Below, in pieces: positions 45,091 to 54,061 of a stretch of 64,000 nucleotides of DNA. Position 1 is the first letter of the stretch. Every line of letters starts with the position of its first letter. This DNA comes from Limisalsivibrio acetivorans (GTDB taxonomy: Bacteria > Chrysiogenota > Deferribacteres > Deferribacterales > Geovibrionaceae). The notes under the pieces were generated by a model that made no database searches, was not told the DNA's origin, and saw nothing but the letters and a program-made list of their open reading frames with translations. The position numbers and the translations under genes were made by a program. The stretch is taken from the NCBI RefSeq assembly GCF_000421105.1, contig NZ_ATWF01000001.1:716930-780929 (forward strand), in the 5' to 3' direction.

Positions 45091-45460
45091 AATAAACCTC
45101 CCTTTTTCGGGCATTTTACGGCTCGGGGCCGAAGTACCTATCAACACTCGCTATATCAGCAAATGTATCTATCTATAATCAGAAGATAACATCAACAAAA
45201 TATAAAACAACAAGAAGTTTTTGTTCGTATTTTACGCATTCACAGCAAAACATGTTTTATTGTCATACTTAATTGATGGTAAAAGAATAATCACAGGATT
45301 AACAGGATTGGCCAGTAAAAAGAAATAACTCTTTTATAAACCACTTAATGGATACTATGGTAATCGGCACTTAAAAAGAGGAAGTTCTTAATGATATTAG
45401 ATCTACATAGGCAGAGCCGTAACACGGGTTGCGGCTTTGCAAAGTAAACAATTTAATCCC
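45091..45460. other. Gene-free A/T-rich intergenic region
   Basis: About 370 bases without a credible gene. It holds a 12-bp palindrome AAAACATGTTTT (45247-45258) and an imperfect stem GCAGAGCCG/CGGCTTTGC (45411-45440). It should contain the promoter of the 26-residue peptide gene, which is transcribed leftwards. Confidence 0.5.
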
Positions 45461-45493
45461 TGCAAAACCCCCGGAGTTCCCGCTTCGGGGGCC
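45461..45493 (-). terminator. Terminator of the CheY-like gene
   Basis: CCCCCG, loop of twelve, CGGGGG, followed by TTTTGC on the minus strand. Confidence 0.7.
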
Positions 45494-45856
45494 TTATTTC
45501 TTAGCACATTCCCCGAGGGCTGCCACCACCTTCTTAATAAGAAGCGGTTTAGCCAGAACAACATCCGCATCCTTTGCAAGCTCAGCCTGATCCTCAAAGG
45601 CTGTGAGCACGATAATTGGAACATCGCCATAGTATTCCCGCAGACGTTTCATAAACTCAACACCGTTAAGCACCGGCATCTCAAGGTCCGTAATCACAGC
45701 ATCATGGCGGCACTTTTCAAAGAGCTCAAGCCCCTGCAGACCGTTCTCCGCCACCGTTATCTCCTTCACATGCTTGCCGAGAACCCTTGGAAGGGAGAAG
45801 CGCATGAGGTCATCATCATCCACGTAGAGAATACTAAGCTGTGAAAGCTCTTTCAT
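45494..45856 (-). CDS. Single-domain response regulator (CheY-like)
   Basis: This 120-residue receiver has LYVDDDDLM, phosphoacceptor Asp in VITDLEMPVLNG, TAFEDQAELAKDAD and LAKPLL. It has no output domain, so it should act by protein contact or in a phosphorelay. It is clearly paralogous to the receiver gene at 53196: both share TDLEMPV(L/M)NG and TAF(E/R)DQA(E/D)xA. GGAG precedes the ATG. Confidence 0.92.
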   Translation of the reverse strand: MKELSQLSILYVDDDDLMRFSLPRVLGKHVKEITVAENGLQGLELFEKCRHDAVITDLEMPVLNGVEFMKRLREYYGDVPIIVLTAFEDQAELAKDADVVLAKPLLIKKVVAALGECAKK

Positions 45857-46059
45857 ATCTAAACTCCGTATCGATCTTTATTCTGTTTATAGAATATAGC
45901 ATACCGGCTCTATTTCAAACTGAAATACATATTTACAATGAGAACTAGCCGAAACGATACACCCGGTGATCCCGGCTTCACCAACCAGAACCACGTCCAT
46001 ACCCTTGTACATAGGATTCAGAAAGGATATAATGGTCAATATTTGAACAAAGGTATCTT

Positions 46060-46545
46060 ATGAAACTCCTCGTCCCTGCCATACTGCTGCTTATGCTCAT
46101 CTCCGTCCAGGTCTATTCGGAATCGGCAGATCTTATTCTCATAGAAAAAAGTAAACGCAGACTGACGTTGTACAGCGGTGAAAAGGCCATCGGAAGCTAT
46201 CCTATATCCCTCGGTTTTGAGCCGGAGGGTGCCAAGCTTTGCGAAGGTGACGGTAAGACGCCAGAGGGGCTGTACAGAATAAGCGTCAAGAACCCCATGA
46301 GCAGCTATCACCTGTCCCTCGGGATCTCATACCCCAACAAAGATGACAGAAGAGCCTCCATGGCGGCGGGATGCCCGCCGGGGGGTGATATCATGATCCA
46401 CGGCTTGCCTCCTAAATACAGCTGGGCGAGGAGGCTGCACTTGCTAATTGACTGGACAGCTGGATGTATTGCCGTTACAAACAGAGATATAGAAGAGATT
46501 TGGGAGCTTACCCCGGTCAATACAAAGGTGAGGATAGAACCATAG
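46060..46545 (+). CDS. L,D-transpeptidase (YkuD domain)
   Basis: This 161-residue protein has a signal peptide (KLLVPAILLLMLISVQVYS) and a YkuD domain with IEKSKRRLTLYSGEKAIGSYPISLG, IMIHGLPPK and the catalytic motif DWTAGCIAVTN. It forms or exchanges 3-3 crosslinks or attaches lipoproteins to peptidoglycan. A run of DGKTPEGLYRI is typical. The next gene overlaps its 3' end. Confidence 0.9.
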   Translation: MKLLVPAILLLMLISVQVYSESADLILIEKSKRRLTLYSGEKAIGSYPISLGFEPEGAKLCEGDGKTPEGLYRISVKNPMSSYHLSLGISYPNKDDRRASMAAGCPPGGDIMIHGLPPKYSWARRLHLLIDWTAGCIAVTNRDIEEIWELTPVNTKVRIEP

Positions 46546-47234
46546 ACTCTGAAACCGCAGGCATATGGGGGGTAGTACTCCTTACGGCCGCCTTCTGGGT
46601 AATACTTCTCAGAAGATACGACAAAGTGCACCCGGAACCGATGCTTGCCGTTGTCAGCATGGTCATAATCGGCGGTGTGGGGAGCTACTACACAGCGGGG
46701 TACACCAACGCTGTCCTTGAAGAGCTCACAGGCTTTCGCTTTGCCGATCCTATGCTGAGCACCGCTTCGGCCGTTAAGATAACCTTCCTTATGGGGCTTA
46801 ATGAGGAGTTCTTCAAAGCGCTTTTCACCCTGCTTATCATAAAGGATGCGAAGGTGTTCGACGAGCCTGTGGACGCCGCTGTATATGCCGTTTCCACAGC
46901 CATAGGCTTCGCCGCATTTGAGAATGCGGACTACGCCGTACGCTACGGCTCAGCCGTTCTCTTCGAACGCTCCCTTGCATCGATGCCTCTGCATATCTCC
47001 CTCGCCTCCATCTGGGCACTGGGGATAGCCAAGGGTAAGTTCGCCTACGGGGGCTACATCAGAAACGCTACCCCCTATATCCTCCTCGCTGGAATACTCC
47101 ATGCATTCTACAATTACGCAGTAATCTTTGCACCCGATCCACTCTACTCGTACGTATTCGCAGGTGTCATAATACTAATGACAGTGAGTTTTATGTTTTT
47201 TATTCTGAAAAGACTCGAGGCTCTAAGTACATAG
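46464..47234 (+). CDS. PrsW-family membrane protease-like protein
   Basis: This protein of up to 256 residues has seven or eight membrane helices with the PrsW signatures NEEFFKALF (EExxK), FENADY and HISL/ILHAFYNY (His ligands). PrsW in Bacillus cleaves the anti-sigma factor RsiW; relatives have other targets. The start is unsettled: ATG 46464 gives an 82-base overlap with the transpeptidase gene and a hydrophilic tail unusual for the family; a TTG at 46500 is possible. No anti-sigma gene is adjacent. Confidence 0.8.
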   Translation: MYCRYKQRYRRDLGAYPGQYKGEDRTIDSETAGIWGVVLLTAAFWVILLRRYDKVHPEPMLAVVSMVIIGGVGSYYTAGYTNAVLEELTGFRFADPMLSTASAVKITFLMGLNEEFFKALFTLLIIKDAKVFDEPVDAAVYAVSTAIGFAAFENADYAVRYGSAVLFERSLASMPLHISLASIWALGIAKGKFAYGGYIRNATPYILLAGILHAFYNYAVIFAPDPLYSYVFAGVIILMTVSFMFFILKRLEALST

Positions 47235-47344
47235 CAGTGTAGTGATAATCTTTATCACATCCAAACTATATAAAATCGTTCTAAATATTCCCATTTACAA
47301 TCAGTTAAAATGAGATATTTTTTGTATTAATTCGGAGGGAGACT

Positions 47345-49138
47345 ATGATACCCGGCAAAGATACAAGCAAAGCGAGGGAAGAGGAATACTACCACAGGCG
47401 GTTTGATATGCTCTTCAACCTGCCGCTGGCGGGCTTTGCCATCGCTGATGCCCAAAACAACTGGATGGAGTACAACAGGAAATTCACAAGCATACTCGGC
47501 TACAGCGAAGATGAGCTTCAGTCTGTCAACTTCCAGAGCCTTACCCACCCCGATGACCTCTCCATGAGTACCGAACAGCTCCAACGGATCTATGATGGGG
47601 ATATTGATGAATTTACTGTTGAGAAAAGGTATATCCGCAAAGACAAAGCCGTTGTCCACTGCGAAACATCCGTTAAGGCGTACAGAAAGGATGACGGGGA
47701 GATCGACTACTTCGTAATCATGCTCAACGATATTACAGAGAAAAAGCTTGCTGAGGGGTTACTGGGGGAATCGAATAAAAAACTTGAGCAAAAGGTTAAT
47801 CAACGTACAGCGGAGCTTCACCAGACGAATAAGGCCCTCATGAGTGAGATAGATAAGAGGAAGCGTACTGAAAGAAACCTCCACGAAGCCACAGAAACCT
47901 TCATGGCGATGTATCAGCTTGCCCCCGACGCTGTATTCATAGAGAGCATCACAGGAGAGATTATCGACTGCAACCGCTCCGCAGAAAGAATTTCGGGATA
48001 TTCAAGGGAGGAGCTCATAGGGATGAACGCATCCGAACTCGTACCCGAGGATTTCAGGCCGCAGCTAAGGGAAAACCTTAACAGGATACTCATGGACGGC
48101 AGTATGGACATCGGCGCAAGGAATCTTCGTAAGAGCGGAGAAAGTTATCCAGCGGATATTAAGGCGAGGCTGATCACTCTGCAGGGGGTTAAGGTTATCC
48201 TCGTGTCCGTCCGGGATATGAGCGAGTACGTAAAAACAATAGAGGATCTAAGGGACAGAGACCTTATATTCAACCAGCTTATGGAAAACATATCGAGCGT
48301 CTTCTGGCTCAGATGCCTTAAAACAGGAAGACACCTATACGTCAGCCCTGCCTACGAAGAGATATGGGGCAGACCGGCTGCGGAGCTGTACAAGGATCCG
48401 AACTCTTTCATAAAGAGCATCCATCCTGATGATCTAAAGGCTGTTGAAGAGGCCATAGAAAGGCAGAAATTGGGAGGTATTTTCGACGAAGAGTTCAGGA
48501 TAATACGACCAGATGGTGATATACGATGGATTTGGGCAAAAACCTTCACGATCCCCAACAGCGAAGGGAAAAGCTACCGCTTAGCCGGCACAGCCGAAGA
48601 TATTACCGAGTTGAAAATACAGCAGGAAGAGATAAGGCGCCTGGCAATGCATGATCCCATGACAGGGCTTCCCAACAGAGCGCTCTTAATGGACAGACTG
48701 GAACAGTCCATAGAAAGAAGCAAGCGCAATGGAACGAAAACCGCTGTTCTTTTCATCGATCTGGATAACTTCAAACCCGTAAACGACCAGTTCGGACATA
48801 GAATTGGGGATAAAACACTCATTCAGGCGGCAGACCGGATAAAGAATGAAATGCGGAGTGTTGATACAGCTGCCCGTGTGGGTGGAGATGAGTTCGTTGC
48901 GGTTATCCACGATATTGGGGATAACAGCCCTTTATTAAATATTGCCTCCAGGATACAAAACTCTCTTCTTGCCCCTTTCGTCATTGATAACAAGAAGATA
49001 ACCCTCGGAGCCAGTATAGGCATAAGCATCTGGCCCGACGATTCAAACTCGTTGGACGAGCTCCTAGTGCTGGCAGACAAGGCTATGTATACCATAAAAA
49101 AGAGCACAAAGAACGGAATAGCCTACGCAAAGAATTAG
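47345..49138 (+). CDS. Multi-PAS diguanylate cyclase
   Basis: This 597-residue cytosolic protein has three PAS domains: about 15-125 (GFAIADAQNNWMEYNRKFTSILGY), about 185-300 (DAVFIESITGEIIDCNRSAERISGY) and about 310-420 (HLYVSPAYEEIWGR, IHPDDL), with a coiled coil after the first. The GGDEF domain (AARVGGDEFVAVI) is intact and lacks a visible RxxD inhibitory site immediately before it. No EAL is present, so it should only synthesise c-di-GMP. GGAGG precedes the ATG. Confidence 0.92.
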   Translation: MIPGKDTSKAREEEYYHRRFDMLFNLPLAGFAIADAQNNWMEYNRKFTSILGYSEDELQSVNFQSLTHPDDLSMSTEQLQRIYDGDIDEFTVEKRYIRKDKAVVHCETSVKAYRKDDGEIDYFVIMLNDITEKKLAEGLLGESNKKLEQKVNQRTAELHQTNKALMSEIDKRKRTERNLHEATETFMAMYQLAPDAVFIESITGEIIDCNRSAERISGYSREELIGMNASELVPEDFRPQLRENLNRILMDGSMDIGARNLRKSGESYPADIKARLITLQGVKVILVSVRDMSEYVKTIEDLRDRDLIFNQLMENISSVFWLRCLKTGRHLYVSPAYEEIWGRPAAELYKDPNSFIKSIHPDDLKAVEEAIERQKLGGIFDEEFRIIRPDGDIRWIWAKTFTIPNSEGKSYRLAGTAEDITELKIQQEEIRRLAMHDPMTGLPNRALLMDRLEQSIERSKRNGTKTAVLFIDLDNFKPVNDQFGHRIGDKTLIQAADRIKNEMRSVDTAARVGGDEFVAVIHDIGDNSPLLNIASRIQNSLLAPFVIDNKKITLGASIGISIWPDDSNSLDELLVLADKAMYTIKKSTKNGIAYAKN

Positions 49139-49214
49139 CTATTTATAACCAGATTTAATATCTATTTAATCTCCTCATAACAATTACTGCACCCACAAAG
49201 GTATTATATGTCCT

Positions 49215-50714
49215 ATGAAGGAGATGTTAGAGACGATTCCGTCAAAAAAAATCAAGAGATACCTCTTCAGGGTTTCAATCACCGGAATTCTTTACTTTGC
49301 ATCCGTATTCATGAGTTTACGTCTCTCCTCATTCTCCGACGAGATCGCCTCGGTATGGATACCCGCCGGAATCTCTGTGGGCTACCTTTTCATATGGGGT
49401 CTTAAAATGTTCCCCGGCATATGGATAGGGGATTTTGCAGCAAGCCTTATCAACATGGACTTCTCCACCGCCACGATTGTAATATCCACAGGAAACACCG
49501 CCGCATACATGACTGGCGTTTATGTAATGAAGAAGATTCTCAGAAAAATTAAAATCTTCGAAAGCCCGCCGGGGGCATCTGTTTTCATTGGAACGGGGTG
49601 TATACTCCCCTCGCTCATCTCATCAGTTATCGGTGTCACTTCAATGCTGGCCGCCGGAATAATTTTAAAGACTATGTATTCAGGCGTATGGTGGTCATGG
49701 TTTCTCAGCAATGTAACAGGAACAATGGTTATCGCACCCTTGATTATTGTTTTTTCCAGAAACTTCCGCAGAAAGGGAAACGACCTTATGAACAAGGAGA
49801 CCTACTTCATTCTGGGGTGTATAGTCTTCTTCGGCTGGGCTGTTTTCTGGAGAGACTACAGCAACCTTATCATACTCCATGCCCTCCCCTTCGTGTATAC
49901 CCCGTTCATGGTATGGGCTTCCTTCCGACTCCAGACACACGGTTTTGTTCTGGTTATATTCCTGTCCTCAGCTATCTCCATACTGGGTACTGTGAACGGA
50001 CACGGCCCATTCTCCGTATACCCTGCGGGCACCTCCATAGTTCTCCTGCAGCTTTTTCTCGCCGTCATAATATCCACCTTTCTGTTCCTTAAAGCCGCCA
50101 CAAGGGGCATGAACAACAGGGAGGAGGAAACCCTTGGTATTATTGGCAAGGCAGCGGAATATAACGACTCAGAAACAGGGAGACACATCACCAGGGTTGC
50201 ACGGTACTCTAAACTGATTGCCCAGGCACTCGGAACCTCTGGAAAGTTTCAGGAGCTTATATATAATTCAGCGCCTTTACACGATGTCGGCAAAATCGGT
50301 ATAAGCGAAAGCCTTATACTTAAACCTGCAAAGTTGACTCCGGAGGAGTTTGAAGAGGTGAAGAAACACTGCGGGATCGGACACCAGCTCCTAAAAAGCT
50401 CAGACAGCAAATACCTGCAGGCAGGGGCAGAGATTGCATACACCCACCATGAAAAATACGACGGAACAGGTTATCCCAGAGGGCTCCATGGGGAGCATAT
50501 ACCACTAGCCGGAAGAATTGTTGCCATTGCAGATGTCTTCGATGCGCTTACAAGCAAAAGACCCTACAAAGAACCATGGAGCATCGATAATGCGCTCGAA
50601 TTTATCCATTCCCAAAGAGGAAGACACTTCGACCCTGTCCTTGTGGAACTTTTTCTTAATAACAGGGAAGAGGTTCGCAGCATATGTGAAAAATACAGAG
50701 ACATTAGTGATTAA
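49215..50714 (+). CDS. MASE1-like membrane sensor fused to HD-GYP phosphodiesterase
   Basis: This 499-residue protein has about eight N-terminal membrane helices with the MASE1 motif SVWIPAGISVGYLFIWG and a C-terminal HD-GYP domain: HDVGKIGISESLILKP, HHEKYDGTGYPRGL and PLAGRIVAIADVFDALTSKRPYK. HD-GYP enzymes hydrolyse c-di-GMP to GMP. All expected metal ligands are visible. The start at 49215 lacks a clean ribosome site; a second ATG at 49224 is possible. It follows the GGDEF gene by 76 bases, pairing a synthase with a hydrolase. Confidence 0.9.
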   Translation: MKEMLETIPSKKIKRYLFRVSITGILYFASVFMSLRLSSFSDEIASVWIPAGISVGYLFIWGLKMFPGIWIGDFAASLINMDFSTATIVISTGNTAAYMTGVYVMKKILRKIKIFESPPGASVFIGTGCILPSLISSVIGVTSMLAAGIILKTMYSGVWWSWFLSNVTGTMVIAPLIIVFSRNFRRKGNDLMNKETYFILGCIVFFGWAVFWRDYSNLIILHALPFVYTPFMVWASFRLQTHGFVLVIFLSSAISILGTVNGHGPFSVYPAGTSIVLLQLFLAVIISTFLFLKAATRGMNNREEETLGIIGKAAEYNDSETGRHITRVARYSKLIAQALGTSGKFQELIYNSAPLHDVGKIGISESLILKPAKLTPEEFEEVKKHCGIGHQLLKSSDSKYLQAGAEIAYTHHEKYDGTGYPRGLHGEHIPLAGRIVAIADVFDALTSKRPYKEPWSIDNALEFIHSQRGRHFDPVLVELFLNNREEVRSICEKYRDISD

Positions 50715-50780
50715 TCTTTAACAACACACCTGAGCCAATCATCCAACGTTCATAAGCACAGATACACCCTAACTCTTGAT

Positions 50781-50810
50781 TTGCATAATAATTACATTTA
50801 TGGATATAAT
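50781..50810 (+). promoter_or_regulatory. Sigma-70-like promoter of the PAS histidine kinase gene
   Basis: -35 TTGCAT (50781-50786), 18-base spacer, -10 TATAAT (50805-50810), with the start codon 21 bases downstream. Confidence 0.55.
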
Positions 50811-50830
50811 TGCTGAATACGAGGTGGGTA

Positions 50831-53209
50831 ATGCAGAGGAATCCGGATAATTCCGGCAAAAACAGCAATTATTGCGAAGAGCAGAAGATACTGACAAATC
50901 TACACAATATCTTTGAGTTCTCCCCTGCCCCCCAGCTCACCTTCGACAACAGCAAAACAGTAATTGATATCAATATAAAAGCACAGGAAATACTTGGCTG
51001 CTTCGCAGCACCCGGATTGAGCATCAACCTTTGCTCACTGTTAACTACAGAATCATGCGAAAGGCTGGAAATCCACATAGAAAACTGTCGGGATAAAGGT
51101 TCGGCAGAGACCATATTGGAAACAAATACGGGTGTTTTCTCCTTTAAAACAATCCTCTTCACAAATTCGCCCGAAACCTTTCTTTCAGTAGCAGAAAGAA
51201 TCGATGGCAAGGATAAAATTGAGGAGCATGAATCTTTTACAAAAGCTGTATTCGAGCAGAGCGCAAACGGAATAATCGTAACGGATCTTAATGACAGGAT
51301 AGTACAGGTTAACCGTGCTTTTCTCGATCTCTGCGAAATGGATAACGATGAAGTTGAGGGCAAAAAACCGGGTGATATTCTCCATAATACCTCGGGTTCA
51401 CGTGAAGATTTTATCACGAGGCTCCTCAATGGCGAGATCAGTTACTTCACAAGCGAATCGGTTCTGGCCGGGAATACAGACTACCCCGTTTGGCTGCTAT
51501 GCTCAACATCGCTAATTCGGGATAACGACGGCATCCCCCTGTACACACTGATCTTCATAGAGAACATAACCAGCCAGAAGGTGCTTGAAAACCAGCTCGC
51601 CGAAAGCGGAAGGCACCTTCAAAACCTCCTCGACTTCCAGAAGAATATCATCATAGTTTCCGACGGCAAAACTATGATAAACGCAAACCTCTTCATGCTC
51701 GATTTCTTCGGGTTCAACTCACTGGAGGAGTTTAAACAGAAGCATGAATGCGTATGCGAGTTCTTTGAGGAGCTCGAAGGATACTTCTGCGAGAAACGCA
51801 GAGGGGTCTGGCTCAAAAAAGCCCTCGATAATGAAAGGCTCAACATAGATACAAAGGTCATTCTATACGACAGGAAAATCAATGAAAACCGGGTTTTCCT
51901 CCTTGATGCCCACGAACTCCCCGGCGAAGAAAAACGGTATATTATATCTTTCACAGATGTAACAGAGATGGAGATCCAGAAGAAACTTCTTGAGGATACA
52001 AACATTTTTCTTGAGGAAAAGGTAGATAAGAAGAGCAGGGAACTGCTGGAGAGCTACAAGAAACTCGCTTCCAGCGAGATGATTCTGTCTGCAATCTTCA
52101 ATACAGCTGATATTGGCATCGCTCTTATCGACTCCAACGGTGTACTCATAAAGATGAACAGGCACTTCTGCCAAATGTACGAAATTGATATGCACACCCT
52201 CACAGGGCGTCATTTCACAGAAGTATACCACCCCGAAATATCCGATGATCTCACCAGGATCTTTATGGAATACAGAGACGGCACATTGGATAGCCTTCGC
52301 CCCGAATGGACATTGACCCGGCATGACGGCTTAATGATGGAGCTTTTTATAACCTCAGACTGGGTGAACATAAAAGGGGGCGGGCGCTTTCTTGTTGTTA
52401 CCCATACGGATATTTCAGAGAAAAACTCCCTCATATCAAAACAGAAAGAACAGGAAAGGATGCTGGTACAGCAGTCGAAGATGGCCGCCATGGGGGAGAT
52501 GATAGGAGCCATCGCACACCAATGGAAACAGCCTCTGAACTCCATAGCCCTCATAGCTCAATGCATTGCCGATGATTACGAATTCGATGAACTCAGCGAA
52601 GAGCTGGTCGAGGAGCATGTCACAGGGATAATGAAACAGGTGGACTTCATGGCGGATACCATCGATGATTTCAGGGGATTCTTCAAGCCCTCCAGAGAGA
52701 GCCGGGAATTTAATCTGCTTGATGCTGTAAAAGATGTCTCACTTTTGCTTGAACCTCAGTTCAAATCAAACTACATTAATATAGAACTTGATGAGTCTTG
52801 GGATAAGCACAGTGATCTCCTTGCCGAAGGGTATCCCAATGAGTTTAAACAGGTTATTCTTAACCTCATGGCAAATTCGAAGGATGCGATCCTGGAACGT
52901 AGAGAGCGGGGGGATATGCCCCGGGACATACCCGGTGTTATACGCTCATCCGTTGAGGAGCTTGATTCATCATACGAAATAGGTATTACAGACAACGGCG
53001 GAGGTATACCCCCTGCCGTTCTTCAAAGGCTTTTTGAGCCCTACTTCACCACAAAAGGGGAAGGAACGGGAATCGGCCTTTATATGTCCAAAACAATAGT
53101 TGTGGATAAGATGGGAGGAAGCCTCAGCGCAGTTAATGTTGAGGATGGTGCGAAATTCATAATAGAAATCAATAAACACATAAGAGGATCTGACAATGGC
53201 GGAACTTAA
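50831..53209 (+). CDS. Cytosolic multi-PAS histidine kinase
   Basis: This 792-residue kinase has no membrane helices. PAS-like segments occur at about 20-130, 140-260, 260-390 and 430-550, with a coiled coil before the last (FLEEKVDKKSRELLESYKKL). The HisKA domain has MAAMGEMIGAIAHQWKQPLNSIA, and the HATPase NLMANSKDAILERRERG, DNGGGIPP and GEGTGIGLYMSKTIV. GAGGTGGG precedes the ATG. Its stop lies 14 bases inside the next gene, a CheY-like receiver, so the two form a two-component pair. Confidence 0.93.
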   Translation: MQRNPDNSGKNSNYCEEQKILTNLHNIFEFSPAPQLTFDNSKTVIDINIKAQEILGCFAAPGLSINLCSLLTTESCERLEIHIENCRDKGSAETILETNTGVFSFKTILFTNSPETFLSVAERIDGKDKIEEHESFTKAVFEQSANGIIVTDLNDRIVQVNRAFLDLCEMDNDEVEGKKPGDILHNTSGSREDFITRLLNGEISYFTSESVLAGNTDYPVWLLCSTSLIRDNDGIPLYTLIFIENITSQKVLENQLAESGRHLQNLLDFQKNIIIVSDGKTMINANLFMLDFFGFNSLEEFKQKHECVCEFFEELEGYFCEKRRGVWLKKALDNERLNIDTKVILYDRKINENRVFLLDAHELPGEEKRYIISFTDVTEMEIQKKLLEDTNIFLEEKVDKKSRELLESYKKLASSEMILSAIFNTADIGIALIDSNGVLIKMNRHFCQMYEIDMHTLTGRHFTEVYHPEISDDLTRIFMEYRDGTLDSLRPEWTLTRHDGLMMELFITSDWVNIKGGGRFLVVTHTDISEKNSLISKQKEQERMLVQQSKMAAMGEMIGAIAHQWKQPLNSIALIAQCIADDYEFDELSEELVEEHVTGIMKQVDFMADTIDDFRGFFKPSRESREFNLLDAVKDVSLLLEPQFKSNYINIELDESWDKHSDLLAEGYPNEFKQVILNLMANSKDAILERRERGDMPRDIPGVIRSSVEELDSSYEIGITDNGGGIPPAVLQRLFEPYFTTKGEGTGIGLYMSKTIVVDKMGGSLSAVNVEDGAKFIIEINKHIRGSDNGGT

Positions 53210-53561
53210 GGATTTAAACCTGCTTTATGTAGAAGACGAAGAGTTTATGCAGAAGGCTATCACAAAGATAACCTCAAAAAGTATCGGGAGCCTTACCATC
53301 GCAGATAATGGAATGGACGGACTTGATAAATACAATGAATCAAAACCCGATATAATACTCACAGACCTTGAAATGCCTGTGATGAACGGCCTTGAGCTCA
53401 TTAAAGAGATCCGGAAAAATGACAAGGACACACCTATCATAATAATCACTGCTTTCAGGGATCAGGCAGACTTCGCAGAGGGGGCAGACTTTGTTCTTAT
53501 AAAACCTGTTTTGAAGGAGAACCTCATAGAGCTTCTTAATAAATCAGCGGCCAAGGTCTGA
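53196..53561 (+). CDS. Single-domain response regulator, partner of the multi-PAS kinase
   Basis: This 121-residue receiver has LYVEDEEFM, Asp in ILTDLEMPVMNG, TAFRDQADFAEGAD and LIKPVL. The 14-base overlap with the kinase gene indicates cotranscription. It is paralogous to the receiver at 45494. No output domain: it probably acts on a separate effector. Confidence 0.92.
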   Translation: MAELKDLNLLYVEDEEFMQKAITKITSKSIGSLTIADNGMDGLDKYNESKPDIILTDLEMPVMNGLELIKEIRKNDKDTPIIIITAFRDQADFAEGADFVLIKPVLKENLIELLNKSAAKV

Positions 53562-53826
53562 AACAAACCTTAATAAATGCATTCTTAATCAAGCTGCAGG
53601 TGGGCTGAAAGCTGAAACAAGAGGGGCTCTATAATGTAGCAGGTGCGGCAGTAGCCGGCACCACAGCTCATCGGTCCTTTTGGGGGCATTTTAACAACGG
53701 AGCTAGCCAAGTCGACAGCACTAAAACCGCTCAACAGTCAGCTTAATAACGAAGCTATACCAAGCAGTTGGCATTAAAACCGCTTAGCAATCAACTTAAC
53801 AACTGAGCTATACCAAGGCACAACAG
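53562..53826. other. Gene-free intergenic patch with repeats and hairpin
   Basis: About 265 bases between convergent genes. It contains a strong hairpin at 53642-53662 (GGTGC GGC AGTA GCC G GCACC) without a T-run, a degenerate 53-bp tandem repeat and a 10-bp flanking inverted repeat (53619-53628 and 53829-53838). No gene is seen. Confidence 0.6.
53690..53817 (-). repeat. Degenerate 53-bp tandem repeat, two full units and a partial third
   Basis: Read on the minus strand, unit 1 (53817-53765) and unit 2 (53764-53712) are both exactly 53 bases and begin CTTGGTATAGCT; both have GCGGTTTTA at the same position (unit 1 A, unit 2 G afterwards). A partial unit 3 (from 53711) begins CTTGGCTAGCTCCGTTGTTAA. 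The bases before unit 1 (CTGACTGTTG) match positions 23-32 of unit 2, so a further fragment is present. Confidence 0.8.
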
Positions 53827-54060
53827 TCAGCCCCTCTTATCCTCATCATGCTCATTGTATTTCTCATCGATGTACTCCTCCGCACAGCATCCACCTGTTT
53901 TATCAGGGTCGCAGGCGCAGGAGCCTTCATCGTCATGGCTCCCTTCGGAGCAGGAGGTGCCCCCGCATCCGCAGGAGCCTGTCTTACCCTTCTTCAGGGT
54001 CATAAAAAAGAATCCAAAGGCCGCAAGGGCCACAATAACGCCGACTATAAATAACTGCAT
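53827..54060 (-). CDS. Cys-rich single-span membrane protein, NqrM-like position
   Basis: This 77-residue protein has one membrane helix (QLFIVGVIVALAAFGFFFM), then a Cys-rich cytosolic tail (GSCGCGGTSCSE, GSCACDPDKTGGCC) and a charged end. NqrM, a small single-helix protein with conserved Cys needed to assemble the NQR iron centre, is normally encoded right after nqrF; this gene sits one base after the nqrF stop. The Cys pattern differs from NqrM as I know it and also resembles FeoB-associated Cys-rich proteins, so the assignment is by location and layout only. Confidence 0.65.
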   Translation of the reverse strand: MQLFIVGVIVALAAFGFFFMTLKKGKTGSCGCGGTSCSEGSHDDEGSCACDPDKTGGCCAEEYIDEKYNEHDEDKRG

Positions 54061-54061
54061 A

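Noticed and set aside
53712-53817. Resemblance of the 53-bp repeat units (GGTATAGCTCAGTTGTTAAG) to a tRNA D-arm region
   Set aside because: No acceptor stem, T-arm or anticodon stem could be paired, and unit length is too short; at most a decayed tRNA-derived piece.
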